A stretch of 64,000 nt of DNA from Tenebrio molitor. Lineage: Eukaryota; Arthropoda; Insecta; Coleoptera; Tenebrionidae. The notes below the pieces were generated by a model that searched no databases, was not told where the DNA came from, and saw nothing but the letters and a program-made list of their open reading frames with translations. Shown piece by piece: positions 43,900 to 55,124 of the stretch; position 1 is the first letter of the stretch, and every line of letters begins with the position of its first letter. Both the position numbers and the translations under genes were made by a program. The stretch spans positions 25,730,001 to 25,794,000 of the forward strand of contig NC_091047.1 of the NCBI RefSeq assembly GCF_963966145.1, given 5' to 3'.

Positions 43900-43986
43900 T
43901 ACAATACACGTCCGTTAGGGCCTTTACTGTCTCGCCAGTATTATTCTGGCTCGGCCGTAAAGGCTATCCTAACGGACTTCTACTGT
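43900..43986. repeat. Foldback element
   Basis: GTCCGTTAGGGCCTTTAC pairs with a GTAAAGGCTATCCTAACGGAC segment, with the short core TCTCGCCAGTATTATTCTGG. Flanks contain ACTATT. Confidence 0.6.
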
Positions 43987-44024
43987 AAAATACTATTGCA
44001 TGAATAAACATTTTTAACCCTCCA

Positions 44025-44935
44025 CCACCCGGCGGCACGGCAATTTTTCTGGAGTTCTTACACTATTACGGATATTACTATCAAGTAACAGTGCAGTGCT
44101 AATCAACATAATTACCGGCGTCTCGCCTCCACATTTTGACTTTGTTGTGTTTTATATTATGTTCTGTGCCAATGTTAAGGAACTTCCTCACGATATGACA
44201 TGAGTATAATAATATACCTTTTTGAATTTCAACTACCAATGTGTTGTGATTGCGGTACTATTCCCGTTGCTGAAATTATAAGTGGTAAAATTGAAATTTT
44301 TTCTAAACACCAAAGATTTCTCATAGCAACGGAGAGCTCTAAATATTTACTAATTTTTGTATTATAGTCTCTGTTATATTATGTGAATTTGGAACAGCTA
44401 CATCTAAAAGATATGCTTGCTGTTGTTGTTTATTTAAAATAATAATGTTTGGTCTGTTATGTTTAATATGAATGTAGATTAAAACTGTTCGATCAAAATA
44501 TAATTTGTAATTGTCATTTTCCAAACAACTTTTTGGTGTATTACTATAATGTGGTTGTGTATTCTTTAATAAATTGAATTTAACAGCTAAATTCATGTGT
44601 ATAATTTTAGCGAATATATCATGACGTTTCTTATATTCGCTTTGAGCCAAACCGGTGCAAGAAGAAATTATGTGTTCAATTGTTTCTCCTTCAGTTCCGC
44701 AAATCCTACATTTATCAATGATGGATTGCAAACCGCATATGTGTTTTTTATAATTTTTTGTCTTTATAACACGATCTTGTATTGCAAATATAAAACCCTC
44801 CGTCTCAGAGTGAATATTTGATTTCTTAAGCCATTTTTCGTATTCCACCTCCACCCGGCTGCACGGCAATTTTGCCGGAGTACATACACTATTACGGATA
44901 ATACTATCAAGTAATAGTGCAGTGCTTATCAACAT
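44025..44935 (-). pseudogene. RLE-type non-LTR retrotransposon C-terminus, copy 1
   Basis: The minus-strand frame 44935-44339 (198 aa) carries a Cys-x2-Cys-x7-His-x4-Cys knuckle (CRICGTEGETIEHIISSC), an EYKKRHD motif and an IIILNK...YLLDVAVPNS segment. The last is the PD-x14-D endonuclease site, with the first Asp changed to Asn here (RPNIII). Such elements use a restriction-like endonuclease for target-primed insertion. Reverse-transcriptase motifs are absent. The upstream noncoding boundary CCGGCGTCTCGCCTCC recurs in copy 2, showing duplication. Confidence 0.7.
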
Positions 44936-44937
44936 AA

Positions 44938-46060
44938 TTACCGGCGTCTCGCCTCCACATTTTGACTTTTTTGTGTTTTATGTTCTGTGTCAATGTTAAG
45001 GAATTTCCTCACGATGTGACATGAGTATAATAATATACCTTTTTGAATTTCAACCACCAATGTGTTCTCTAAGTCCAAAATTTTTAAATTTTTAAAAAGA
45101 GATTGCGGTACTATTCCTGTTGCTGAAATTATAAATGGTAAAATTGAATTTTTTTCTAAACACCAAATATTTCTCATTGCAACGGAGAATTCTAAATATT
45201 TATTAATTTTTGTATTATATGTCTGTGTTATATTGTGTGAATTTGGAACAGCTATATCTAAAAGATATGCTTGCTTTTGTGGTTTATTTAAAATAATAAT
45301 GTCTGGTCTGTTATGCTGAATGTGAATGTCAGTTAAAACTGTGCGATCAAAATATAATTTGTAATTGTCATTTTCTAAACAACTTTCTGGTTTATAAATA
45401 TTGGGTGATTCAAAATGATTGTGGCCAAGTAGGGCAACTATGTACGAAAATTTATGTGGCAACTGTGTGAGTAGGGTAGAGTTGATATTTCCTTGACAGT
45501 TCATAGTCGCGCAATTTTGTAAGTTGTCAAATCAATGTGTAATGGAATTGAAAAAATCAAATGCACGGTTATGAAATGTCATACAAGTGTCAACTCTACC
45601 TCATTCACACAGTTGCCACATAAATTTTCGTACATAGTTGCCATACTTGGCCACAATCATTTTGAATCACCCAATATAATGTGGTTGTGTATCCTTTAAT
45701 AAGTTGAATTTAACTGCTAAATTCATGTGTATAATTTTTGCGAATATATCATGACGTTTTTTATATTCGCTTTGAGCCAAAACGGTGCAAGAAGAAATGA
45801 TGTGTTCAATGGTTTCCCTTTCAGTTCCGCAAATCCTACATTTATCAATGATCGATTGTAAACCGCATATGTGTTTTTTATAATTTCTTGTATTTATAAC
45901 ACGATCTTGTATTGCAAATATAAAACCCTCAGTCTCAGGATGAATATTTGATTTTTTAAGCCGTGGTAAATTAAATCTTTCAATAGCAGATTTGGGGTGA
46001 TGTTTACAAAATTTTGTAAAGAGAACTCTAGTTTGAATATTTATGAGTATATTCAATATT
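44938..46060 (-). pseudogene. RLE-type non-LTR retrotransposon C-terminus, copy 2, interrupted
   Basis: The region 46056-45675 carries the same Cys/His knuckle and KKRHD motif. The region 45400-44990 carries RPDIIILNK...YLLDIAVPNS with both Asp residues of PD-x14-D kept, then a tail with an SLFKNLKILDLENTLVVEIQ segment. A 274-bp miniature element at 45401-45674 separates the two halves. Copy 2 is about 90 percent similar to copy 1 by eye and in tandem with it. Confidence 0.72.
45401..45674. mobile_element. TA-type miniature element with long terminal repeats
   Basis: TTGGGTGATTCAAAATGATT and AATCATTTTGAATCACCCAA are perfect inverted ends. The arms continue for about 85 bp (GTGGCCAAGTAGGGCAAC and GTTGCCATACTTGGCCAC, GTTGACACTTGTATG region in the middle). 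TA flanks both sides, and copy 1 of the host retroelement provides the empty site. Confidence 0.9.
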
Positions 46061-46342
46061 TATTATTATTATTAATTTATGTCTGTCCATGCCCAACTGA
46101 CTATTTAAAGTTTACGAGGTCAACGGAGAAATGACTAAATACTAACTTCATAGTTTTGATGTTGTTTCCCTTATAATAAATATTTGCTAAATTGTTATTT
46201 TTTAACTTATTTTCATGAAAATGCTCTTGCAAGTAGCTCGCAGTTAACAAAACACACTGACGTGAATGTTATAGATAAGACAGCTATTTGACATCCACAC
46301 ATTCGTTTCACAAGAGAGCATGTTAGACAATGACATTGACTA

Positions 46343-46673
46343 TAACAGAAATAAGTACATTAATTTTAACCAGTAACAGAACTCGTCATGATGAACAATT
46401 TTTCTATGTACCACTTTTTCCAAATCGACAATTTTTTTCTACATTTTCCTCCCCATAAATTAACGAGCCGTTCAGCCGTTTACGTAAACCTTCTAAGCAC
46501 AGCGACCAGGTAGCGTGGTCTCCAGGGGCGGGTAGCGAAATTTGTGAAAAATTTTAAACAATTTTAACTCATTAACAAGAACGTTTACAAAAAAAATTTA
46601 TTTAGAAAAGTTGTTGCTCTTGATGAGTTTTATTACCAGTTAAAATTAATGTACTTATTTCTGTTACACGTTG
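46343..46673. mobile_element. Miniature inverted-repeat element (family also at 50305)
   Basis: AACAGAAATAAGTACATTAA and TTAATGTACTTATTTCTGTT are inverted ends. TTTTAACCAGTAACAGAACTC pairs imperfectly with its partner at about 46630. Confidence 0.8.
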
Positions 46674-47195
46674 TATACATATACCAAAATTTAATGCTCG
46701 TAATTGTACAATAAGTTGACAATATTTTATTCAGTTGCATTTTACTAGTACTATAGGTATACTTCTCTACAATAGATAATACATACATACACTACAGCAA
46801 AATACTGGTTGCATAATTATTAAAGAAAATAATTATTAGATACGGTTGGCTTAAAAAAAAACGGCAACTGTCAGAAAAAGTTCTGTCAGATTTTATTAAA
46901 TTTTTATAGTTTGAAACGACCCTTTAGAATTTAGGTTAAAAAACTGCACTTATGTGTCGGATATACTACTGCCAAACAGACACAAATTGACAAATTAAAT
47001 TTCCAATTCACATTAGGTCAAATTTCATTTCCCGTTTTTTTTTGAAGCCAACTGTACATTATAAAATATCTGCGAGTAATAATTACTTATATAATACATT
47101 AATGACGTCTATGACTTTGACAGTGTCAGATTTTTCATATTCTTGCTAACTTTAGTTAATAAACACCAAACAACTGTCATTATTTCAACACAAAA

Positions 47196-47530
47196 ATGGT
47201 TGTTACTTCAGAACGTAAAAGATTCATCATTGAATTACTTTCGTAATGGCGTTTTTAATAACGGATTATGGACATACAGCGCTGTTCTCTATTTGGCCAA
47301 GTTTCGGCAAAAATTTCCAAATTGTGCCTTCTTGGAGGCAGATTTTTTTAAATGTTCTAATTAGACGGAACTGTAAGTATAGAACATAAGAGAGGGGCCG
47401 GGAGGCCAACATTACGTACCCTAGATGCCATAGCAAATGTTAGCCAACAAATGGAAAATAAAAATTGTTTTCATTTAAATAGAGTTTATTCTCTGGCAGA
47501 CATACGTCCAAAATCTCAGTGGGTTCTTTG
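47196..47530 (+). pseudogene. N-terminal fragment of a DUF4817-type transposase
   Basis: The peptides YFRNGVFNNGLWTYS, FRQKFPNCAFLEADFFK, then in other frames a RGAGRPTLRT-like and LDAIANVSQQMENKNCFHL stretch are typical of the helix-turn-helix leader of a mariner-like family abundant in insects. Stops and two frame changes are present. The DDE domain is missing. Confidence 0.55.
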
Positions 47531-48043
47531 ATCTAAATAACTGTTGATCGTACACACTCATTTTGTTATATTTTTGTATATATTTTTCTAGAAACTTGTA
47601 TCACAGTTGAGTATTATAGTATTGCTGTTATAACTTTTTATCTGCTCCGCCCACATAAATTGACCAATAAGAATCAAAGCCAGATTCAATCTGTATAATT
47701 TTTCATCACATTTGCAACGTAAAAATGTTAAGGTTAGAATTTTGCTGTCAAGTCCACAATTATTGTTTTAGGTTCTAAAAAATAAAATGTCATTAAGACA
47801 ATTCGAATGTCAGATCGTCTTAACAACCTATTTGATTGATAACTAAGAAAATGTAACGGGCGGGGCAGATAAAATGTTACGTTGTCCTTAGGATAACAAA
47901 TAATGATTTATTCTAAAATATTTTTCGTTATTGTGTTAGTTATACGTACACTTGTTGTCAAGTACATTAGGTAGATATTGATATACTTCGTCCAGCGAGA
48001 GATTGGGAGATTTTAAATTGTGGGCTACAAAATGCACTAGAAA

Positions 48044-48432
48044 TATTACAGTGCATTCACTTTTGTTTTAGACCAGAGTAGGCTATGGAAATTTGGCGAG
48101 TTGTATGGTAAGACTGTGACTGAATGACAATATACATCATGTATAATATTTGAGGTTACACTTTCTTATAAAAATTCATGACCATGTAGCCAAGCATTAT
48201 CATTTTACAATTAACTACATAGTTTCGGGGACTCAATAATGTGTGTATTTAGTGGTAAATGTAAATATTGCACAAATTTAAAACTAATTTACCTTAATAC
48301 TTAATAATAATGTCAAATTTGACACTGGCAGTTCGAACAATTTTGATTTTGTTATTTTAACATAGCCCCGATACCAACATTTAAAAAAATTTAAATAGCC
48401 TACTCTGGTCTAAAACAAAAATGAATGTATTA
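48044..48432. mobile_element. Miniature element inserted into a copy of the 32.7-kb repeat
   Basis: TTTTGTTTTAGACCAGAGTA and TACTCTGGTCTAAAACAAAA are perfect inverted segments close to the ends (ACAGTGCATTCAC and ATGAATGTATTA). The 32.7-kb repeat is continuous across this point, giving the empty site. Confidence 0.75.
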
Positions 48433-48479
48433 TAGAATACATTAATTGGAGCATAATTTCAGGGCAAAAAGGATATACG

Positions 48480-49550
48480 TATTCCAAAAAGTTGATAAGG
48501 TTTTGACAAGACAAGACAAATAGAATTTATTAGAGGTTATGCCCGTTTCACATTAGAGCACTTTCCATTGCGTCAAAGAATGACCTTGACGACCAAAATG
48601 TATTGCTCGAGACAGTACCTTTTTCTGGGTAGGGATTAATTAATTATCTTTTGTTTTTATTTGTAAAGCTAATTTTATACTGTTGATTTATCTGAGTGAA
48701 TTTGTTTTGCATGCCCACGCCCATAATTAAGATAACCTTCAAGAAATTGCATATCGCAAAACTTATTGAGAGTTAAAAATATTACTAAAAAACCAAATAA
48801 GTGTTTACTGTCTTTGTTTATACAGGGTGATCCAATTTTTTTTTAAATGCTCTAGCAACTTTATTTATTTTCCGATTTCAATAAGCGATATATCAAATGA
48901 AAAGGCGTTTGAGGGACTATGAAATGCCATATAATATTTATTTTTTAAAGAAGCAGTTTAAGTGGGGTGATATTTAACTTTCTTATTTTAAATTGTGACA
49001 TGTTTTTCATTACTTATTTTTAAAGTCACTATTTTTCTAAACATTGCTGTATAAAAATATTATTTGTTTTTTGAAAAGTTTTGAAGAAATAAAAATGTTT
49101 AATAAATAATAATTGAAACATTTTAATGAAAAAGCGAATAAAATTAAGTTGCTTTGTGAGACCTGTCAGCTAGAGCTAATCGTGAGTAAAAATGAATACC
49201 TTTGAAGAAATGACCGTCATGCTACATGTCAGATCTAAACTCCATTCGAGGTACGGAAACGGCGTATCCTTGTCAAATTCTTTGCGTAACAAATGCTCTA
49301 GCTGACAGCAACTTGATTTTATTCGCTTTTCTTTCATTGTTGACACACGTATCTCAAACTCACAAACATATGCAACACAACCTCAATAATGATCTAGGGG
49401 AAATCTAGGATGAAGCTGAGATAGAACTGGACCAAATGTCAATGATTTTTAATATACAGTTTGATCTTTTTCAGTATTTTGACACTGACATTTGATCATA
49501 ACAAAAAAGTACTATATGTTTTGTTGGTTTATTTGACACGTCATATTTGA
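48480..49550. other. No supported gene
   Basis: AT-rich. ATACAGGGTGATCCAATTTT at about 48822 resembles the left end of a TA-type element, but no right end was found. A 60-codon frame at 49226-49408 lacks features. Confidence 0.4.
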
Positions 49551-49555
49551 CGTAC

Positions 49556-49772
49556 ACTCGACCAATTTAGAAAAGCCCAGGCCCTCCGGCCAGGCATGCA
49601 TTATTTGTTTGTCTAGTTGTATTTAGCCTAAGGACACCAAAGGAGCAGGTAGTGTCGCCCCGTCTTACCAGTCTTATTTTGCAAATGAGGACCAAAAATA
49701 TTCACTTCGTTCGGCACCGAAACTAGCGGCCTCAGCACATAAAATTTCATTTTTGTTCGTAATACACTACTA
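49556..49772 (-). repeat. Dispersed repeat, inverse copy at 52.2 kb
   Basis: AAGCCCAGGCCCTCCGGCCA and GCATTATTTGTTTGTC read on the other strand at 52400-52470. ATATTCACTTCGTTCGGC and TAAAATTTCATTTTTG match 52250-52310. There is a strong GGCCCTCCGGCC palindrome. No protein. The terminal arms of this copy also fold back. Confidence 0.7.
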
Positions 49773-49791
49773 ATAAAAATACGGTGTGATC

Positions 49792-50020
49792 AAGAATTAT
49801 TGAATCTGTTGGTAACAATGAAATTTGGTGAATTTGAAATTTACCATCAAAGGCTCATTTTTGTAATAGTATAAACATAACCGGCATAACCAAAAATGTT
49901 TTTAATGTCATCTCAAGTTAAAAAATCCGGTCAGTGCCAATTACGAGACAAAAAACACCAGTACTTTTCAATTGTTTCATTGCTAACAGACTCAGTCATT
50001 GTTGATCACGCTGTACATAC
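49792..50020. mobile_element. Miniature inverted-repeat element (family also at 63545)
   Basis: TACGGTGTGATCAAGAATTA with an AATCTGTTGGTAACAATGAA arm pairs with a TTCATTGCTAACAGACTCAG arm ending GTTGATCACGCTGTA. The inner ATAACCGGCATAACCAAAAA is shared with the 63.5-kb inverse copy. Confidence 0.8.
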
Positions 50021-50304
50021 TAAAAATTGTATTGTTTTCAAGTATTTTTTTTTAATTTAATTGATTTGATTGAAAAGATTATTATTCATATTTTTAAGAG
50101 TTTTTAACCATTTAATCATTCAAGAATTTAATTTGCTAGAAATATTTGCAGATTTTTTTATTAACGACGTGCTTTGTAATAAAACAATTAGTCTTCATTG
50201 AACAATTAGACTAACAGTAAATTGTGGGTTTTTTGTCAAAAACTATCCAACACAAAGATAATGTTGACAGTTGACTATTACGAATTAAGTATACCTACAG
50301 GCTG

Positions 50305-50730
50305 TATCTGAAATACGTGTGTTAATTTTAACCAGTGAAAGAACTCGCCAATTTATGAAACTTTTCTTTACAACATTTTGCAAAATTCGCAAAAGTATTC
50401 CAAGATTTTTTACCCCTCAATTTTTACCAAAGGAGTTGTTTTGTGTGATTTAACTAGTTTCTACTTTTTGTAACCATGAGAATTTAAATTTTAATCATGT
50501 ATTTAGTTTATTCTATAACAATGTAATTTTTTAATAAGGCTTCGTTTCTGTTACAACAGAAAATTTTCGTCCTTACCCATAGGCGGGTATACACTTTGAT
50601 GGCTAATTTATTCCAAATTTTAAATCAATTTGTAATGCTTTTTCGTAAAAATGTTATAGAGAAAAGTTTCATGAATTGGCGAGTTCTTCCACTGATTAAA
50701 ATTAATACACGTATTTCACATACACCTGAA
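50305..50730. mobile_element. Second copy of the 46.3-kb inverted-repeat family
   Basis: GAAATACGTGTGTTAATTTT and AAAATTAATACACGTATTTC form the ends, and GAACTCGCCAATTTATGAAA and TTTCATGAATTGGCGAGTTC the inner arms. Confidence 0.8.
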
Positions 50731-51228
50731 TATATATTTTTTTTACCAAATTAGGCATCTTTAATGTTTAATGTTCATTTCAAATACCGAGAGATCATTT
50801 AAATTAATAATAATTAGGCTATGATCTTTAAATTAGATCGCAGCCGCAGTGCAAATTAGAGGTTGTGTAAACATGTTGACGTTTAGAGTTCTCTCTTATG
50901 TTCAATCGTTTTAATATGTGATTTAAAGGAAATTAAGCACTATAGTGAAATTTTTTTTAATAAACAATTGTCAATTTCAAAATTAAGTAAAAAACCACTC
51001 TGTACCACCCTAAAATGTGCGCATATGGAGCTATATAACAATTTGACACCAAATCGTAGTTAAGATTATGTTCACTTCACTTCTCGGACCTTTCTTCCCC
51101 GAATTCATTTGAATGAAAAATCATCAGAAATTTTTTTTGAATTTGAAATAAACTCTCGCTCGTCAAGGCGCAGGCTCAGTTAAATTAAAAAAACGTTGAC
51201 ACTCAGTGTAACTATTTTTTTTTTTTTA

Positions 51229-52070
51229 ACTTACCCGACCAAAGATAGGTAAGTTATTGTGATCGGTCCAAAATTTCGAATTGCTAATTTCATCAGATCT
51301 TTACGTTTTGGGGTCCCCTAAACACGTTAATGAAGTTTTTAGAATGATGTCTGTCTGTGCGTCTGTCTGTGCGTCTGTCTGTTCGTCTGTCTGTGCGTCT
51401 GTCTGTCCCACTTTTCGTTCTCCCACGATTAGTCAAAAACGCTTTGACCGATTGCTTTCAAATTTGACCAACACAAACTTACCCATGGTCTCTCGAGTTG
51501 AAAAGCTTTTGGTGTCAATCGGACCACGGGGGGTGGAAGAGGGTGGGGGTAGGTAGAAAAAATAATAAGGGAACGTGGAAATTTGACTTTACCGTTTGAA
51601 AGGGCATCTGTTTTTATGTCGAAAACGATGTTTACCATTTGCGGATTTTTCCAATATGGCGGGCTTATAAGGTTATTTACGTCTTCATAGATCGACGGCG
51701 ATAACTGCTGAAACTTTTAACAAAATAATCTCGGATCTTGCCATTGGAAATAACTCTGTAATAGTGACCACCGAATAGAGTTTGGTGTTCATCCGACTAC
51801 GAGGGGTGGAAGAGGGTGGGGGTTGCTCGAAAAAATAATGAGGTGACATGAAAATTTGACATTACCAGTTGAAAGGGCATGTGTTTTTATGTTGGAAATG
51901 ATATGTACTATTTGCGAGAATGTCCAATATGGCGGCTTATAAAGTTATTTACGTGTTTATAGTTCGGCGGTAATAATTTTAACAGAAAATTAGGTAGGTA
52001 TCTCGGGTCAATTCAGCTTGGTTTAAATTGATGTCGGGTAAGTTACTAGGCCGGGTCTTCGACTCGGCTC
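51229..52070. repeat. Repeat element with an internal ~283-bp tandem duplication
   Basis: It is bounded by AACTTACCCGACCAAAGATA and GTCGGGTAAGTTACTAG, inverted with respect to each other. Two direct units share GGGGTGGAAGAGGGTGGGGG (about 51531 and 51814), TTTGAAAGGGCAT and CAATATGGCGG. A GTCTGTCTGTGC array lies near the left. The GC-rich GGCCGGGTCTTCGACTCGGC at the right edge can form a hairpin. Confidence 0.65.
51349..51408. repeat. Simple repeat (GTCTGTCTGTGC)n
   Basis: About five 12-bp units, one with a T for G. It reads as a Cys/Ser/Val repeat in one frame but is not a gene. Confidence 0.9.
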
Positions 52071-52236
52071 CATCCCAATTTTTTTTATATATAATCGTAT
52101 TAGGTATTAATAGACAGGGAGATATTTCTAACAATTTAAATTTACATTTTTCAAACGATTTTCAGTTAAAAACTGCTAAAAATATGAACAATAATATGTA
52201 CCTAATCTTTCCAATTAAATCAATTAAATTTTTTAA

Positions 52237-52470
52237 AAATATTATTACGAGCAAAAATGAAATTTTATGTGCTGAAGCTGGTACAAGTTTCGCTGCCGAA
52301 GGAAGTGAATATTTTTGGTCTTCATTTACGGTATTTATGCAAATAAGACTGGGTACACTACGGTACTACCTGCTGCTCTGGTCTCTTCAGGCAAAATACT
52401 ACTGGACAAACAAATAATGCATGCCTGGCCGGAGGGCCTGGGCTTTTCTAAATCGGTCGAGTGTACCTAC
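52237..52470 (+). repeat. Inverse copy of the 49.6-kb repeat
   Basis: See 49556-49772. This copy has an insertion of about 10 bp near 52330. The 129-codon frame at 52028-52417 runs through it and is incidental. Confidence 0.7.
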
Positions 52471-53785
52471 GTAACATTAACAGCGACAAAATGTCAAAGT
52501 GTTTGCAAGTTGTGAAGTTGCCGCACTGCTGTTCTGAGACTAGTAATTTTTACTTTAACGTTGGCATACCATGCAATACGGTAACTCAGTACTTACCTAT
52601 TTGTTAGTATTTAAAATTTTCAAATGTGCTGCGCTAGTTGTGTTTTGTTTTAGTTACTAGGCAAATCTAGTCCTTGTTATTTTTTGCATGTTTTTCACAC
52701 CTCTAGAAATAAATATCAGATTGAGTGCTTTGTCCGGTTATTTTATTCGTCGTAATAACTCCTGGACCTCAACACTATTACATAACCATCTATGACTTAA
52801 CCAAATTTTTCTTTTTGACGTTTTTATAACTAGATTTTGTATACAGGCAACTGAAAAGGTATGTCACCATAGGTACACTCAAAAAAAAAATCAAAAATTT
52901 GACACTGACAGTGCGGGAATTTAATCAACGAATAGTAGGTTATATTACTTATGAGAGTAAATATTAACGGTAAAAAGAAATTAAACTTGAAATACAAAAC
53001 AATTAACTAAGTTAACTGAAGGAAATGCTCGAAGTGCCGCCCATTTCGCTCTAAACATAAGTTAACTCGTCTTTTTAGGTTTTCGAACAGATTTACCAGC
53101 ATGTTTAATCAGGTCCGGTTTATTCTCCTTCAAGTAAATTTATCTGGCCAGTAGTCGCGATGATTTAGAATCTGCTATTGGTAGATTCATGGTAATTACC
53201 GTTCAAACAAAGTTACTTGAAGGTGAATAAACCGGGCCTCAAATTGAAATGTGAAATGTTACTTGTCAATGATGCGGCTGTCAGTGTCAAGCCGTCAACA
53301 ACCGGAAGTTACTCCAATTGTACCATTTAAAGGTAAAATTCGGTATTACCAACTCAAACAGTCCTTCACCATCACGTTGTACCCTGAGATTATTTAAATT
53401 TATAATAATTAAAGTAGGCGTTTTTTTTCTACGATTGCGGATCCTGCCAATTGAGTCACTCTGTAAATTAGAGGTTATGTAAACATTTTGACATTTTGAC
53501 TAGAAAATAATACAGTTTTATTGACAATTATAGAAAATGTTCAAAGTGTTCTCCCCCGACTTAGATACAACTGTTCACTCGCCTTTTCATATTTTGTATT
53601 GAATTATGAGCGTCACTTTGACAAATCAAATCAAGTTGTCAAAAGTATTGCCAATCTAATTTAAAAGTCATAGTCTATTTTAATTATAAATTTAAATCAT
53701 TTCGTGGTACAATTCAATAATAAATTACAGAAAACTTGTAACGCATGCTACGAGTATAAATAAGTACTATCTGATACCAAAAAAA

Positions 53786-53865
53786 CTGGTGCAGTATGTT
53801 ACTATAGACACTTCCAAAACTCATTCAAACTCATTCAGTTTAGAAGTGTCTACAGTAACATACTG
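53786..53865. mobile_element. Short palindromic element abutting the next one
   Basis: CAGTATGTTACTATAGACAC TTC and GAAGTGTCTACAGTAACATA CTG form an almost complete hairpin of about 80 bp. Its right TA (53866-53867) is the left TA of the neighbouring element. Confidence 0.75.
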
Positions 53866-53867
53866 TA

Positions 53868-54213
53868 CAGTTGCGGAATTAAAATTTCGGGCACTATTTT
53901 TCTGTCACTTCAACAAAATCTCTGTAAAGCACCTTCTACTGTCATCATGACTGACATTCAAAAATTAAACTTTTTTGTGTCAGTCACCCAATCAATTTTG
54001 AATTTTGAGATTTCAGTTAGTTGCACTGAGTGTAATTAAATCATGGCTTTGATATGTTGCCTATCCGTTATTATGCCACAAATGACAATTTCTGAATGCC
54101 AAAAAGACAAAAACATGACAAGAGTAAAAAAATAAGGTTATTAACGTAAAGGTTGTTTTAGAGTTTATATCGTGACATTGACAATCCTGCCCGAAATTTT
54201 AATTCTGTAACTG
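53868..54213. mobile_element. TA-type miniature element
   Basis: CAGTTGCGGAATTAAAATTT then CGGGCA pairs with TGCCCG then AAATTTTAATTCTGTAACTG, with TA at each side. Related in its ends to 6418-6786. Confidence 0.8.
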
Positions 54214-54890
54214 TAGCAGTTTTTTTTTGCTATCCGATATTACATCAAATTTGTCACTCTTTTCATCGCTAAAATATGCAACAAGTTATCGTTAGTTAAT
54301 CAACAAATTTAAAACTCTTTTGCTGTTTCAACAATTAAATTTATCTTAGTTATTTATGTTCTTGATCTAAAGTGTAATAAAATTTGCTCAATTTTCCGTC
54401 TTAATTGAATTTTAATCATCAATGAATTATTAAAAAAGCGGATCATCCTGACTAGAATCACCACTACAATATTAACATTGTATATTTGTAAAATACATAC
54501 ATTTACATCGAGAAATATCAATGAATCAACGCTTGCAAATACAGGACGAACAGTTCAGGTAAAAATTCCGGTGGACAGATAACGCGTTGGAGTAACAAAA
54601 GGAATGGCTGTAATTATTCAAAAGAAAGAAGACGATCATTTCTCTGAGCCAACAACCTCACGTCCTCACGAGTACAAAAATCATCGAACTCCAGGTAGCT
54701 GATCATCAGTTCATGGCAATGAAAGATATAACCCAGAAAGAATTTATAACGAGAACAGCTGCTGCCATACATTTTCAATAGAAACTAGGTTTCGTCAAAT
54801 GTGGATTTATAATAGAAATAACTACTCCAATAAGAAATCCAATAATTGCGTTAAAGAATGTTGTGACAAATTCTGAACATGTCTCTTATA

Positions 54891-55119
54891 CAGGGTTATT
54901 ATAAATGATTATCCCATCGCAGAAGGCGTTGGTGGCGTAGTTGAATGTGCCGCAAGCCTCATAGCATGAGTGAGACTAGTATCGCCGATGGTGGCGATAC
55001 TGGCGGTAGGGGAAATCTGTCTACTAATTTGTATAACGTTGCGAGGCTGGCGGCACATCCAAAATTTGTGTGGGTTTTCAACGCCAACTGCGATGGGACA
55101 ATCATTTATAATGACCCTG
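54891..55119 (-). mobile_element. Third copy of the TA-type miniature family, inverse orientation
   Basis: CAGGGTTATTATAAATGATT and AATCATTTATAATGACCCTG ends, with TA at 54889-54890 and 55120-55121. Inner GTGAGACTAGTATCGCCGAT is the reverse of the 1977 and 39817 copies. Confidence 0.85.
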
Positions 55120-55124
55120 TATTA

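Noticed and set aside
52028..52417. 129-codon plus-strand frame
   Set aside because: It crosses the boundary of two unrelated repeats, and its second half is noncoding in the 49.6-kb copy.
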